Source: a virus
Reading direction: 5' to 3' (one strand)
DNA length: 48,275 bases
IMG/VR virus record: IMGVR_UViG_3300032289_001616
Span: 1-48,275 of that record
Position numbers and translations under genes: made by a program. Positions 16,241 to 23,701 of this stretch are shown one piece after another. The notes under the pieces were generated by a model. That model saw only the letters and a program-made list of their open reading frames with translations, was not told where the DNA came from and did not search any database. The number at the start of each line of letters is the position of its first letter. Position 1 is the stretch's first letter.

Positions 16241-16296
16241 GACACTTGACCAACTGGCACAGTCTCTCCTTTACGGGGAGGCTTTTGTCTTACAAT
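16241..16296 (+). promoter_or_regulatory. Palindrome-terminator-promoter unit
   Basis: The dispersed element (GACACTTGAC...ACTGGCACA) covers 16241-16261. An 8-bp stem with loop TTTAC follows at 16262-16282, running into TTTTGT. A TACAAT-like -10 lies at 16291-16296, before the ATG at 16324. Confidence 0.6.
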
Positions 16297-16323
16297 ATCA
16301 GGGTAAACAAATCGGAGACTTCA

Positions 16324-16635
16324 ATGAAATGCATTCGTGATGGAAAAGTTGCTGTTATTTATTCGCCTGGTTTTGGGGCCGGATGGTCAACATGGAATAC
16401 GTCAGAAGCCCCGAAAGAGTTCCTTCTTCATGATGAGAAACTTGTAGAGTTGATTGAGAATGAACAGTTCGGGGAGATTAAAGAATATGCAACTTCAATT
16501 TACCCGGAAGTTTATTGTTCAGTATATGCCCTTCGGGTTGCCTGGCTGGACCAAGGAACTCTGTTCCGTATTGAAGAATATGACGGGAGTGAAAGTATTG
16601 TAATAAATCATTCTGAATATTGGAATATTGCTTGA
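16324..16635 (+). CDS. Conserved phage protein of unknown function
   Basis: The 103-residue protein starts KCIRDGKVAVIYSPGFGAGW, a pattern I have seen in many phage genomes, often as 'vaVl.spG.GaGW'. I chose the ATG at 16324; the longer TTG frame from 16246 would cross the terminator. The protein is alpha/beta and acidic. No function is known. Confidence 0.7.
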   Translation: MKCIRDGKVAVIYSPGFGAGWSTWNTSEAPKEFLLHDEKLVELIENEQFGEIKEYATSIYPEVYCSVYALRVAWLDQGTLFRIEEYDGSESIVINHSEYWNIA

Positions 16636-16637
16636 TT

Positions 16638-16790
16638 ATGAATCTTACTTATCGACAATTGATTCTTCTTATAGTGGCACTTACTAATTTTTATGATGAG
16701 GTTGCTAAAACTTCCACCCCAGAACTGAAACAAGAACTAAGTGAGCTTTCACGATTAGTTCAAAATGCTGCTATGGAGGCGCAAAAATGA
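16638..16790 (+). CDS. Small helical protein
   Basis: The 50-residue protein has a hydrophobic first helix (YRQLILLIVALTNF) and an amphipathic second. It ends in an ATGA overlap with the next gene. Not recognised. Confidence 0.55.
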   Translation: MNLTYRQLILLIVALTNFYDEVAKTSTPELKQELSELSRLVQNAAMEAQK

Positions 16791-17005
16791 GTAACGCTAA
16801 AATCGCAGAAGAACTCCTAAAAGTTCTTATGAATAGTAAGTCATATAATCCTGCTTGGGTGCTCCAAGAAGTTCTAAACCGACTTTATACTAAACTTTGT
16901 TATGAAAAGGCCGAAATGGATTCAGCTGATAAACTTTATATAGAAGGTTGGTATGGATGCCTCAGAAAAATTGACGATATTTGCGAAGAACTGGATAAAC
17001 TCTAA
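16787..17005 (+). CDS. Small hypothetical protein
   Basis: The 72-residue all-helical protein overlaps neighbours on both sides. It includes KSYNPAWVLQEVLNRLYTKL and an acidic C-terminus. Not recognised. Confidence 0.6.
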   Translation: MSNAKIAEELLKVLMNSKSYNPAWVLQEVLNRLYTKLCYEKAEMDSADKLYIEGWYGCLRKIDDICEELDKL

Positions 17006-17067
17006 TGAAAAATTTTCTTGAAGATGGACTTATTCTACTCGAAATGTATTTGGGTAAAGTAAAATGA
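17005..17067 (+). CDS. Possible 20-residue peptide
   Basis: A short frame starts in a TAATG overlap and encodes MKNFLEDGLILLEMYLGKVK. It could be a coupled micro-peptide or a relic. The overlap is the only support. Confidence 0.25.
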   Translation: MKNFLEDGLILLEMYLGKVK

Positions 17068-17089
17068 ACGACTCAGAAGCATCAGCATA

Positions 17090-17251
17090 ATGACTAAGTT
17101 TAAATTTGAGATTGAGATTGCTACGGATATCGTTATGGAACAACTTAATATTGACTATAAAGTAGTCCAAGAGAACATTAAAGGTGATGTTGAAGAAGCA
17201 ATAAGAAACTACGGACTGGATATTTTGAGTATTGAATGTATTGAAAAATGA
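17090..17251 (+). CDS. Small hypothetical protein
   Basis: The 53-residue protein begins MTKFKFEIEIATDIVMEQL and overlaps the next gene by four bases (ATGA). It looks like a beta-alpha-beta unit. Not recognised. Confidence 0.55.
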   Translation: MTKFKFEIEIATDIVMEQLNIDYKVVQENIKGDVEEAIRNYGLDILSIECIEK

Positions 17252-17493
17252 AATACTCTGACAAAGAACAGCAACTCATTAATGCTTTACACTTTGGAGA
17301 TTTCCTGAGCCAAGAACCAGCAGTAACTTATCGTACTCTTGCCCTTTACTGCTTCTCAAAAGGTCTTCAAGGGTCTCTTGCGGATAGTGTGAGAAGGTGT
17401 TATAATGCTATGGTCAACTCTTATCCCTATCGTCTCACCAAAGATTTTGATGATTTGATTGAGTTTACTAATTTTCGGAGAATTAACTTATGA
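17248..17493 (+). CDS. Small hypothetical protein
   Basis: The 81-residue helical protein overlaps neighbours on both sides by four bases. It has a segment KGLQGSLADSVRRCYNAMV. Not recognised. Confidence 0.6.
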   Translation: MKYSDKEQQLINALHFGDFLSQEPAVTYRTLALYCFSKGLQGSLADSVRRCYNAMVNSYPYRLTKDFDDLIEFTNFRRINL

Positions 17494-17891
17494 AACCCTT
17501 TGATTATTACAACAAGCGTCAAACTGCTTATCCCCACAAAAAAGATTATATCACCTTTTATGTTTATGATAAAGGTGCCTGTATTCTTGAGGAAAAATAT
17601 ATTTCTGCTACTGGCTCAATTACTAAGAGCCATCTTAAACAAAAATATCCTAACGCAGTAATTCAAGAAGTTCTTAATGAAGAAGAATTTAAGGCACATT
17701 TAAAACAATATGGCGAAGAAACCCATAGACTACACGAAGAGTTTGTGAACGACCTCTTTAACCATTTTAATGTGAGTGATAATCCCAAAAAACATAAGGC
17801 GTTTGAAATCGCCTGGGAAAAAGGTCACGCTTATGGTCATGAAGAAGTGTATAATGTGTTTTATGACCTAGTAGAACTTATTACGGATTGA
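17490..17891 (+). CDS. Hypothetical protein
   Basis: The 133-residue protein has a beta-rich start (DYITFYVYDKGACILEEKY) and a helical, acidic C-terminal half with WEKGHAYGHEEVYNVFYDLV. It is the last gene before a palindrome unit and the GC-rich island. The helical end resembles many small phage proteins that carry 'AwekGHs.G..eV'. Confidence 0.65.
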   Translation: MKPFDYYNKRQTAYPHKKDYITFYVYDKGACILEEKYISATGSITKSHLKQKYPNAVIQEVLNEEEFKAHLKQYGEETHRLHEEFVNDLFNHFNVSDNPKKHKAFEIAWEKGHAYGHEEVYNVFYDLVELITD

Positions 17892-17892
17892 G

Positions 17893-17949
17893 GACACCTG
17901 ACCAACTGGCACAAGAGCACTTGAAGTGAAGCTCTTTTTAATGTATAGT
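17893..17949 (+). promoter_or_regulatory. Palindrome-terminator-promoter unit before GC-rich island
   Basis: The palindrome copy covers 17893-17913. AGAGC and GCTCT pair at 17914-17935 (a smaller ACTT/AAGT stem sits inside) and are followed by TTTTT. TATAGT lies at 17944-17949, upstream of the ATG at 17980. Confidence 0.6.
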
Positions 17950-17979
17950 ACTTTTGTAACCACAACATGGAGAACATGA

Positions 17980-18168
17980 ATGACTAATCGACATCCCATC
18001 CCCCCACCGCCGGAGCTGGTGCAGCAGTGGGTGGCCGAAATCTGGCACGAAGGAACCCCTGTTCGAGTTGCATTGAGCGACGAACACATCGCCACTCGCG
18101 CCGCCGCTTGGGGATACCAACAAGCAATCAAAGAACTAGAAAACTACCTTGAGAAGAACCATGCTTAA
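17980..18168 (+). CDS. Small cyanophage/Synechococcus-style protein
   Basis: The 62-residue protein has a Pro-rich N-terminus (HPIPPPPELVQQWVAEIW) and ends in WGYQQAIKELENYLEK. The pattern is like short accessory proteins I associate with Synechococcus genomes and their phages. Here the DNA turns GC-rich and stays so to about 20600. It overlaps the HNH gene by 8 bases. Confidence 0.65.
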   Translation: MTNRHPIPPPPELVQQWVAEIWHEGTPVRVALSDEHIATRAAAWGYQQAIKELENYLEKNHA

Positions 18169-18655
18169 GGAAAAAATCGCCCTGTTTGAAACTTATTTTA
18201 CACTTGACCCTGAAACTTTGAGCGGTGTGAGGTGGAAGATTGCACACGGTCCTTTTGGTTACGTCGGCCGTCCGGCGGGTTCAAAGAACAACAAAGGGTA
18301 TTACAGTGTCAAGCTCCACGGCAAGCAGCATAAATGTCACCAGATTGTCTTACTACTGTCGGGAATTTATCCTGGCAAGGAAGAAACTGAAGTTGACCAC
18401 ATAAACAGGGATCCTGCCGACAATTCGCTCTCAAATCTCCGATGGGTCACCCATTCAGAGAACTGTAAAAACAGAAAAGTCGTAGGGGGCGTTACGTATA
18501 AATACGTAACCAAAAGACTTAATGGGCGCTTTCAGGCTCGTTACAACCATCACAAAACTAGATGTAAAGTTCATGCCGGAACTTTTAAAGATCCGTATGA
18601 AGCCCATTGCCAAGCACTTGCGCACCGCCTTGAGAACCACTGGATCACACAATGA
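18161..18655 (+). CDS. HNH homing endonuclease (HNH_3/AP2-like)
   Basis: The 164-residue protein has an HNH core: CHQIVLLLSG, VDHINRDPADNSLSNLRWVT and SENCKNR. A C-terminal AP2-like DNA-binding segment follows (RFQARYNHHKTR, HAGTFKDPYEAHCQALAHRL). I chose ATG 18161 over a TTG at 18149. It resembles the endonuclease at 19122 in domain order. It is probably a free-standing mobile endonuclease embedded in the small-gene array. Confidence 0.8.
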   Translation: MLKEKIALFETYFTLDPETLSGVRWKIAHGPFGYVGRPAGSKNNKGYYSVKLHGKQHKCHQIVLLLSGIYPGKEETEVDHINRDPADNSLSNLRWVTHSENCKNRKVVGGVTYKYVTKRLNGRFQARYNHHKTRCKVHAGTFKDPYEAHCQALAHRLENHWITQ

Positions 18656-18897
18656 AAACTGCTACTGAACTTGCACAACAGATTGCCGACCAGGAGCTGG
18701 AGGCGTGCGCCGAGTGGGTTGACAGCATGTTTCACGGGTACAAAACTTGGTCTGATGAACTCCGCGCCGCCCGCCGCCCCAAACCGCCAAGATTGAAGGA
18801 GCAGGCGCTGGAGACACTCAAGTATCCCAAAGACCTATGGAGTGAAGCTGAAGTGGAAACCATTCGCCGCGCACTGGAGGCCCTGCCAAATGACTGA
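18652..18897 (+). CDS. Small GC-rich array protein
   Basis: The 81-residue protein (ELAQQIADQELEACAEWV, ending in TIRRALEALPND) matches the style of short proteins in Synechococcus-related phages. It shares the closing EALPND with the next gene, showing that the array shuffles short modules. It overlaps the neighbours by 4 and 8 bases. Confidence 0.65.
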   Translation: MKTATELAQQIADQELEACAEWVDSMFHGYKTWSDELRAARRPKPPRLKEQALETLKYPKDLWSEAEVETIRRALEALPND

Positions 18898-19129
18898 CGA
18901 CAAACCCAAATTCACCGGCAAGCTGACGGTGCCTGGTGGCATAACGCTTACTCAAATCGAGGCCGCACGAATTAACCATTCCCCTACCGCCTGGCGATTA
19001 GCCCGCCGCAATGGTGAGCTGATCCTGCAGGCCGGCAGCATGTGGACTCAAGGCAATGAATGCGGCGTTGAATGGAACGACGTGCCAACCGTAAACCTAG
19101 ACACCCTGGAGGCCCTACCCAATGACTGA
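18890..19129 (+). CDS. Small GC-rich array protein
   Basis: The 79-residue protein starts at ATG 18890 and has a beta-rich body with KLTVPGGITLTQIEA and LILQAGSMWTQG. Its C-terminus LEALPND repeats that of the preceding gene. It overlaps the next HNH gene by 8 bases. Function unknown. Confidence 0.6.
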   Translation: MTDDKPKFTGKLTVPGGITLTQIEAARINHSPTAWRLARRNGELILQAGSMWTQGNECGVEWNDVPTVNLDTLEALPND

Positions 19130-19631
19130 CCTCTCCCCCGCCGCGCAGAAAAATGAAAGCCGGGAGTTCTTGGCTGAGTGGTTCGAGTACGACACCAGCA
19201 GCCCGTCTTGTCTTAAATGGAAAAAACGCCCACCTCATGGACGCAAAGGAGACGGAGAGTTCTGTAGTTACTTGTCTAGGTATTACAGGGTTAAGCTCAT
19301 GGGTCACTGGTATCAATGCCACAGAATCATTCTGATCCTTCACGACATTAATCCGTGCGCGGGTCAAGTGGCAGACCACATAAATCGAAACAAGCTCGAC
19401 AATCGCCTAGAGAATCTGCGATGGTTAAACCCGAGCCAAAATCACCGCAATACGGCAGGCAAAGCAACGTCTGGCTGGAAGCACGCACGATTGACAAAAG
19501 AGAATACTTACAGGGCTAACTACCGTTACCCAGAAGAGAACAGGACGGTGTTTTGTGGAACATACAAAACTGCAGAACAGGCTCACTACGCAGCCATTGC
19601 TCACAAGCTAGAAAACTACTGGAGACCCTGA
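19122..19631 (+). CDS. HNH homing endonuclease (HNH_3/AP2-like), second copy
   Basis: The 169-residue protein has CHRIILILHDINP, ADHINRNKLDNRLENLRWL and SQNHRNT as HNH elements. An AP2-like tail follows (TYRANYRYPEENR, CGTYKTAEQAHYAAIAHKLE). It is a diverged paralogue of 18161-18655. Both sit in the same array about 0.5 kb apart, which suggests duplication or repeated invasion. Confidence 0.8.
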   Translation: MTDLSPAAQKNESREFLAEWFEYDTSSPSCLKWKKRPPHGRKGDGEFCSYLSRYYRVKLMGHWYQCHRIILILHDINPCAGQVADHINRNKLDNRLENLRWLNPSQNHRNTAGKATSGWKHARLTKENTYRANYRYPEENRTVFCGTYKTAEQAHYAAIAHKLENYWRP

Positions 19632-19632
19632 A

Positions 19633-19887
19633 ATGAAATCCTTGTCACCAAGCGCGCAGGCGGTGCTGGATGCTGCAACAGCTCCCACTGGAGACTTCTG
19701 CCTAGAGAATGTCAACGAGATTGCCGCCGCCGCCCTTCGTGCTGCTGCGGATCAGGTGGTGCCGGTTGAATCTCATCCCGGAGAATCTCAATTTTGGGAT
19801 GATGAAGCAGAGCAGGAGTGGCAAAACAATCGCCATGTTCGCCTCCAATTCCTCGCCATCGCCGCCGAGCTGGAGGGTGGAGAATGA
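19633..19887 (+). CDS. Small Synechococcus-style protein
   Basis: The 84-residue protein begins SLSPSAQAVLDAA and continues with AAALRAAADQVVPV, a modular pattern I associate with Synechococcus/Cyanobium genomes. It overlaps the next gene by four bases. Function unknown. Confidence 0.7.
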   Translation: MKSLSPSAQAVLDAATAPTGDFCLENVNEIAAAALRAAADQVVPVESHPGESQFWDDEAEQEWQNNRHVRLQFLAIAAELEGGE

Positions 19888-20099
19888 CGAGAACAGAAGA
19901 AGAATCAATGTTTGTCGGATTTATGACAGGGTTTATCGTCATTGCGGTTTCGGGAATCTTAATGTGTCTCGGTGCAGTTCTGTCAGAGGAAGGTAACATC
20001 AAACATGGCAGAAACGCCGGAATCATCTACTGCACCGAGCAACCCAAACAATGCGCCACTGAGTACAACTACCTGAAGATTAATGAGGTGAAGAAATGA
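19884..20099 (+). CDS. Small membrane protein
   Basis: The 71-residue protein has one long hydrophobic segment (FVGFMTGFIVIAVSGILMCL) from about residue 10, then a polar tail with two cysteines. It overlaps both neighbours by four bases. Function unknown. Confidence 0.65.
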   Translation: MTRTEEESMFVGFMTGFIVIAVSGILMCLGAVLSEEGNIKHGRNAGIIYCTEQPKQCATEYNYLKINEVKK

Positions 20100-20497
20100 C
20101 TGAACCCACCACCACCGACTGGCGTGCGCTGTGCGCCCGCATGGCTGACGAGCTGGATCACTACCGCCAGCTTCTGATGGATGATCGCCGCGCAACTCAT
20201 GCGTTAGCAACTGAAGCCCGCGCCGCCCTGGCCCAGCCCGAGCCGCAGGCGCCGACCCTAGAGCCGCGAGGCTGCCCAATTCCTGGCGCCTGTTCGTGCC
20301 CGACAATGCCAACCGTGCCGCCCGAGCTAATTCGAGCTTTGGAGCTGGCCGAAGCTGCGCTGGCGGACATTGGCGATGCCGAGCGTGAGCCTGGCGATGA
20401 TCTGGCATGGGCTGAGGCTCGCGCCGCGCAAGACCTGCCACGCATCCGCGCCATCCTCTCCCTCTGGGCCGCCCCGCCATCGAGCCGGTGCCGGTGA
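20096..20497 (+). CDS. Synechococcus-style protein, probably with a broken C-terminus
   Basis: The 133-residue protein starts with TEPTTTDWRALCARMADELD, a modular segment I associate with small proteins of Synechococcus and their phages. Pro-rich linkers follow, then PPELIRALELAEAALADIGD. Its last residues (PPSSRCR) are out of the frame that encodes a DUF551-like tail from 20479, so a one-base indel probably truncated it. Confidence 0.65.
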   Translation: MTEPTTTDWRALCARMADELDHYRQLLMDDRRATHALATEARAALAQPEPQAPTLEPRGCPIPGACSCPTMPTVPPELIRALELAEAALADIGDAEREPGDDLAWAEARAAQDLPRIRAILSLWAAPPSSRCR

Positions 20498-20616
20498 GCG
20501 AGTGACTGCCGGGGCCAGAGGATTGCGATGCGAAGGGGGGGTGTTGGGTTGGGCATGATTATGAGCCGGAAGAATATAATACCGGTCCACTATGGCATCT
20601 TATCACGGCTCGTATT
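20479..20616 (+). pseudogene. Decayed DUF551-like C-terminus of the preceding gene
   Basis: In the frame starting at 20479 the DNA reads IEPVPVSE, stop, LPGPEDCDAKGGCWVGHDYE. The intact DUF551-type motif reads PVPVSERLPGPEDC, so the stop (TGA at 20503) fits a single C-to-T change in a CGA arginine codon. The segment is also shifted against the gene that precedes it. The frame then runs open into the gene at 20653. It marks the right end of the GC-rich island. Confidence 0.6.
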
Positions 20617-20652
20617 TTGAAAACTCCCACGCTAATAACCCATTCTAAATCT

Positions 20653-20874
20653 ATGGAAAACTATCGAATTCTCAAAATAACTGATAAAGAAGACCGAATT
20701 AAATACTTTCCGCAAGAGAAGGTTTTGTTTTGGTGGTATAATCCATTTCGTTGTGAACCCTATAATGATGGGGGATTTGATACTTTAGAAGACGCGAAAG
20801 AAGCACTATGTCGCTATATAAAAGAACCTATAGTGGAATACATTGATTTTGACCCAAAAACAGATTGCAAATAA
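20653..20874 (+). CDS. Small hypothetical protein at the island edge
   Basis: The 73-residue protein starts with MENYRILKITDKEDRIKYF and ends in DFDPKTDCK. AT-rich codons show it belongs to the phage backbone. I chose ATG 20653; the frame is open upstream into the decayed DUF551 segment. A 'sledAkea..' helix after a beta sheet is a common phage pattern. Confidence 0.65.
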   Translation: MENYRILKITDKEDRIKYFPQEKVLFWWYNPFRCEPYNDGGFDTLEDAKEALCRYIKEPIVEYIDFDPKTDCK

Positions 20875-20880
20875 TTAAAA

Positions 20881-21234
20881 ATGAATGAATACAAACAACT
20901 TTCCAAAGAACTTTACGAAACACTTAAAGACGTGAAGAAATATCTTCCAAGTTATAAATTATTTTCAATTGTTGATGAAACTCTTCAAAAATACGAAGAA
21001 GCAACAACCCGAAGAACTGGAAGAACCACTGCTCTCTATATGAAAGCAATCGCAGAAGCACTTGAAAATCCCGGTAAGACTGTTGAGTTTATTGACCATT
21101 ACTTTCCTCATAAAATTGATATTACTAAATCACACGCAAGTAATTTAGGAACTATTGTTAATAAACTTGGATATCGTATTATGGTTTATAGCGATGCTAG
21201 ACGAGTATTTCTTGTTAATTTATTTAAACCTTAA
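20881..21234 (+). CDS. P-loop-like small protein (RRTGRTTAL motif)
   Basis: The 117-residue protein has a conserved-looking RRTGRTTALYMKAIAEALEN segment at about residues 41-60, then KTVEFIDHY. I have seen 'GRTtal...ia.al.npg..v.viDh' proteins in other phages; the GRTT could be a minimal phosphate-binding loop. No second NTPase motif is obvious. Function unknown. Confidence 0.6.
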   Translation: MNEYKQLSKELYETLKDVKKYLPSYKLFSIVDETLQKYEEATTRRTGRTTALYMKAIAEALENPGKTVEFIDHYFPHKIDITKSHASNLGTIVNKLGYRIMVYSDARRVFLVNLFKP

Positions 21235-21237
21235 ATT

Positions 21238-21468
21238 ATGAAAGTATTTTCTTTATATTACAAAGACACATTCGTAGTAGCATTTGCAAACAAGGCAGAT
21301 ACTATGAATTATGGTAAGAATTATTATGATGAGGATTCCTGGGAATGCAACATTATAGAAGAATATTTACATAAATCTCCACTCTCTTATACTCCCCCTT
21401 ATACTACTCTCACTCCTTCTCAAACAATTCCTTGTATTCCTGGTGTTACTCTTACCACAAATCAATAA
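21238..21468 (+). CDS. Small hypothetical protein with Pro/Thr-rich tail
   Basis: The 76-residue product has a short beta-alpha N-terminal half (FSLYYKDTFVVAFANKADTM) and a low-complexity tail with repeated TPPYTTLTPSQT-like segments. Not recognised. Confidence 0.55.
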   Translation: MKVFSLYYKDTFVVAFANKADTMNYGKNYYDEDSWECNIIEEYLHKSPLSYTPPYTTLTPSQTIPCIPGVTLTTNQ

Positions 21469-21504
21469 TAGTGTGAGGGCAGAATGAATACTTAAAAAGA
21501 CGAC

Positions 21505-21894
21505 TTGGTATTTGAACTTCAAGAATTACAAACTGAAATTGATGAACACGTAAGAAAAATCATTCAACTCAAAAGTATTGTTCAAGTAAAAGAAACTCAA
21601 ACGTATTATGGGGACTTTTATGGTTCTCTTGAGAGCATTATTGTCTCACTCCAAGCAGATTTGGATGATGGTTGGGAAGGTATAGAAGCAGAATCTTATG
21701 GTTATGATGGTGTTGTAGAGTATTATCTTTATAAGCATCGTGAAGAAACTGACAAAGAGTATGAGAAACGGATAAAACAACTGGAGAAAGAAAAGGTGGA
21801 GAAAGAAAAAGCGAAGCAACGAAAACTTAATCAACTCAAGAAAGACCTTGCTTCCTTGAATAATGAAGAAAAAGAATTTTTGGGGCTAAAATGA
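21505..21894 (+). CDS. Coiled-coil protein, TTG start or nonsense-interrupted
   Basis: The 129-residue frame is charged and helical, with a long coiled coil from about residue 85 (KEYEKRIKQLEKEKVEKEK). The only in-frame start is TTG at 21505. An ATG at 21484 is in the same frame but is followed three codons later by TAA (21493-21495), after which KDDL leads straight in. The ancestral start may have been that ATG. The stop overlaps the next gene. Confidence 0.55.
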   Translation: MVFELQELQTEIDEHVRKIIQLKSIVQVKETQTYYGDFYGSLESIIVSLQADLDDGWEGIEAESYGYDGVVEYYLYKHREETDKEYEKRIKQLEKEKVEKEKAKQRKLNQLKKDLASLNNEEKEFLGLK

Positions 21895-22100
21895 CTAAAA
21901 CAAGACCCGAATACATAAGATGTATTCAACACACTCACGTAGACAAACAAAAAACTTCCTGGTGTGGACAAAAACTTTCTAGTTTTGATTTGCCGTTTCA
22001 AGACATTGACCACGCAACATATACTGTAATGAATGGAGGTAGACAAGTTCCCTGCCCCGATTGTGTAAAATCTATTATTGGTATTTTAAAAAATGACTGA
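21891..22100 (+). CDS. Small Cys/His protein, possible zinc binder
   Basis: The 69-residue protein has C11, H13, H15, a WCGQ and a C-terminal CPDC pair, suggesting a metal site. It overlaps both neighbours. The pattern 'CG......PCPDC' recalls small phage proteins of unknown role. Confidence 0.6.
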   Translation: MTKTRPEYIRCIQHTHVDKQKTSWCGQKLSSFDLPFQDIDHATYTVMNGGRQVPCPDCVKSIIGILKND

Positions 22101-22668
22101 GCAATCAAAACATTATAAAATTAACGTAGACAAACTTAAGTGTGAACCCCTAGGTGCCCTACCATACTTACTTGGTTTTATTGAATTCTCCGAGGATTAT
22201 GAGTATTTTGAACAAATCAAACATATTCTTAATATCCCAGAAACCCCCAAATCTTTAGAAGAAATCAAACAAGAACTAGATGAAAAGTTTGATGTTCTCT
22301 TGGTACGAACCAAAGAGAAATTTATTCTATCTAAAGAAAGTGCTGAATTTCAATTTAAACTCAAATCTGACCGGGCAAATGAAAGATTCGAGTACGCCAA
22401 GAGAACCGGGACGTTTCCTGAATTATTATACACCACCACATCTGGTAATATATCAATAGGAAATGGTCTTGTTCCTAATTCTTATCTTTCGGTGAGCAAT
22501 TCTGCACTATCCTGGGGAACCGAGTTTAATCTAAATCCTAGTAAAAATAGTGTCGGGTACTATTTTGTTGAACCAGATGTAAAGTTTCATATGACAAAAA
22601 GGCCAAATAGAATTGTTCGATTTTTCATGAAAAATCTTCTAGATTTTAAGTGGGTAGACAAAAAATGA
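22093..22668 (+). CDS. Hypothetical protein
   Basis: The 191-residue protein has a helical, charged first half (KFDVLLVRTKEKFILSKESA) and a beta-rich, Ser/Asn-rich second half ending with a basic segment. It starts inside the previous gene's last codons. Not recognised. Confidence 0.65.
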   Translation: MTEQSKHYKINVDKLKCEPLGALPYLLGFIEFSEDYEYFEQIKHILNIPETPKSLEEIKQELDEKFDVLLVRTKEKFILSKESAEFQFKLKSDRANERFEYAKRTGTFPELLYTTTSGNISIGNGLVPNSYLSVSNSALSWGTEFNLNPSKNSVGYYFVEPDVKFHMTKRPNRIVRFFMKNLLDFKWVDKK

Positions 22669-22862
22669 AACATCAATTAACTTGCGCAGACCTATACGTA
22701 ATCCATGATACCCTCTACAATAGTCTGAGAGTAGTGAATTATGGTGGAAAGTTTCCAGAAGATGTAAGAACAAGAACTATGGAAAAGATTATGAATATTC
22801 TTGCTTATACTGACCTAGATATTACTTCTGAAATAGTAGCGAGTGTAGAACTAGAAAAATGA
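22665..22862 (+). CDS. Small helical protein
   Basis: The 65-residue protein starts at the ATG overlapping the previous stop. It has QLTCADLYVIHDTLYNSLRV and is all helical. A four-base ATGA overlap links it to the next gene. Not recognised. Confidence 0.6.
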   Translation: MKHQLTCADLYVIHDTLYNSLRVVNYGGKFPEDVRTRTMEKIMNILAYTDLDITSEIVASVELEK

Positions 22863-23086
22863 CTAGACAAAATTACATATACGTTTATGACCACTATCAC
22901 AAAAGATGTGAAGAATTAGTATCTGATAATTTAAATGATTTGTTGAATAGAGTATCATTTGAAATTGATGAGAATCTTTCTTGTCCTCTTGAAATAAGAA
23001 GTTCTAATGGAGAAATTATTATGGACGAAAAAACCTTGCGGGATAAGGCATACGATATTAGTGATAGTTGGTATGAAAATGATTAA
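22859..23086 (+). CDS. Small hypothetical protein
   Basis: The 75-residue protein is alpha/beta and acidic and overlaps the next gene. Not recognised. Confidence 0.55.
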   Translation: MTRQNYIYVYDHYHKRCEELVSDNLNDLLNRVSFEIDENLSCPLEIRSSNGEIIMDEKTLRDKAYDISDSWYEND

Positions 23087-23318
23087 ACTCTATTCACAAT
23101 CTTACTTTATTGATAATAAGAACCCAAAGAAAAAGAAAATGGCTTCACATTATATTCTTCCACGTTTTTATAAAGACAGAAGTTTAATTATTTTTAGTAT
23201 TTGTAAATATCGCAAAAATTATTTTATTTTTAATAGTAGAGAAAGTTTTATGTTACTTGGATTTAGAATTTGGAAAGATAAGATGATTGAATTAAATATC
23301 TTTGGTTGGGAGTATTGA
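23079..23318 (+). CDS. Small basic hypothetical protein
   Basis: The 79-residue protein begins MIKLYSQSYFIDNKNPKKKK and is strongly basic and aromatic. An ATG two codons upstream (23073) is equally possible. The stop lies next to the following ATG. Not recognised. Confidence 0.5.
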   Translation: MIKLYSQSYFIDNKNPKKKKMASHYILPRFYKDRSLIIFSICKYRKNYFIFNSRESFMLLGFRIWKDKMIELNIFGWEY

Positions 23319-23319
23319 A

Positions 23320-23547
23320 ATGACTAATCCAAATCCTGAATGTCCTAGAGAAGATTGTCAATTTTCTTATAGTGGTGGAAGCTCAACTCTTGCATATTAT
23401 ATACCAATATACGACAAGAATGGCAATAACATTAACCCAGACGCAAACACAACGACTTTTAAAGTAAGTTGTTTGACCTGTGGTAAAATGTGGGCAGGGA
23501 AATCTCGTTTGGATGAAACAAATTATGAGGAATGGGAAATTGGATGA
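23320..23547 (+). CDS. Zinc-ribbon-like small protein
   Basis: The 75-residue protein has CPREDC near residue 8 and CLTCGK near 53, spaced as in a two-knuckle zinc ribbon. The body between is beta-rich. It probably binds nucleic acid or protein; no specific family is recognised. Confidence 0.6.
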   Translation: MTNPNPECPREDCQFSYSGGSSTLAYYIPIYDKNGNNINPDANTTTFKVSCLTCGKMWAGKSRLDETNYEEWEIG

Positions 23548-23662
23548 TTTAAAGTTCTACGCTCCTATTGTTATATTTGGGGTCATTATTATCATAAGTT
23601 TTTTATTACTGTACAATCACAAAAAATTAGAATGCGAAAAAGTGGGGGGGTCTACTTTATAG
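23525..23662 (+). CDS. Small single-pass membrane protein
   Basis: The 45-residue protein has a strong membrane segment (FYAPIVIFGVIIIISFLLLY). It overlaps the zinc-ribbon gene by 23 bases in another frame. Length and composition suit a membrane peptide. Not recognised. Confidence 0.5.
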   Translation: MRNGKLDDLKFYAPIVIFGVIIIISFLLLYNHKKLECEKVGGSTL

Positions 23663-23701
23663 TGAAAGGGTTGGAAAAACCTATTATTATAGGTGCTATA
23701 A

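Noticed and set aside
16246-16323. TTG-started N-terminal extension of the 16324 gene
   Set aside because: It would read through a palindrome, hairpin terminator and -10 box that precede the real ATG.
19983-20590. Several long reverse-strand frames in the GC-rich island (also 18984-19379, 19712-20026)
   Set aside because: They are antisense shadows created by high GC; sequences are Arg/Ala/Gly low-complexity and overlap well-supported + strand genes.
23007-23078. Long N-terminal extension of the basic protein ending at 23318
   Set aside because: It overlaps the preceding gene in another frame; the ATG at 23073 or 23079 gives the usual short overlap.
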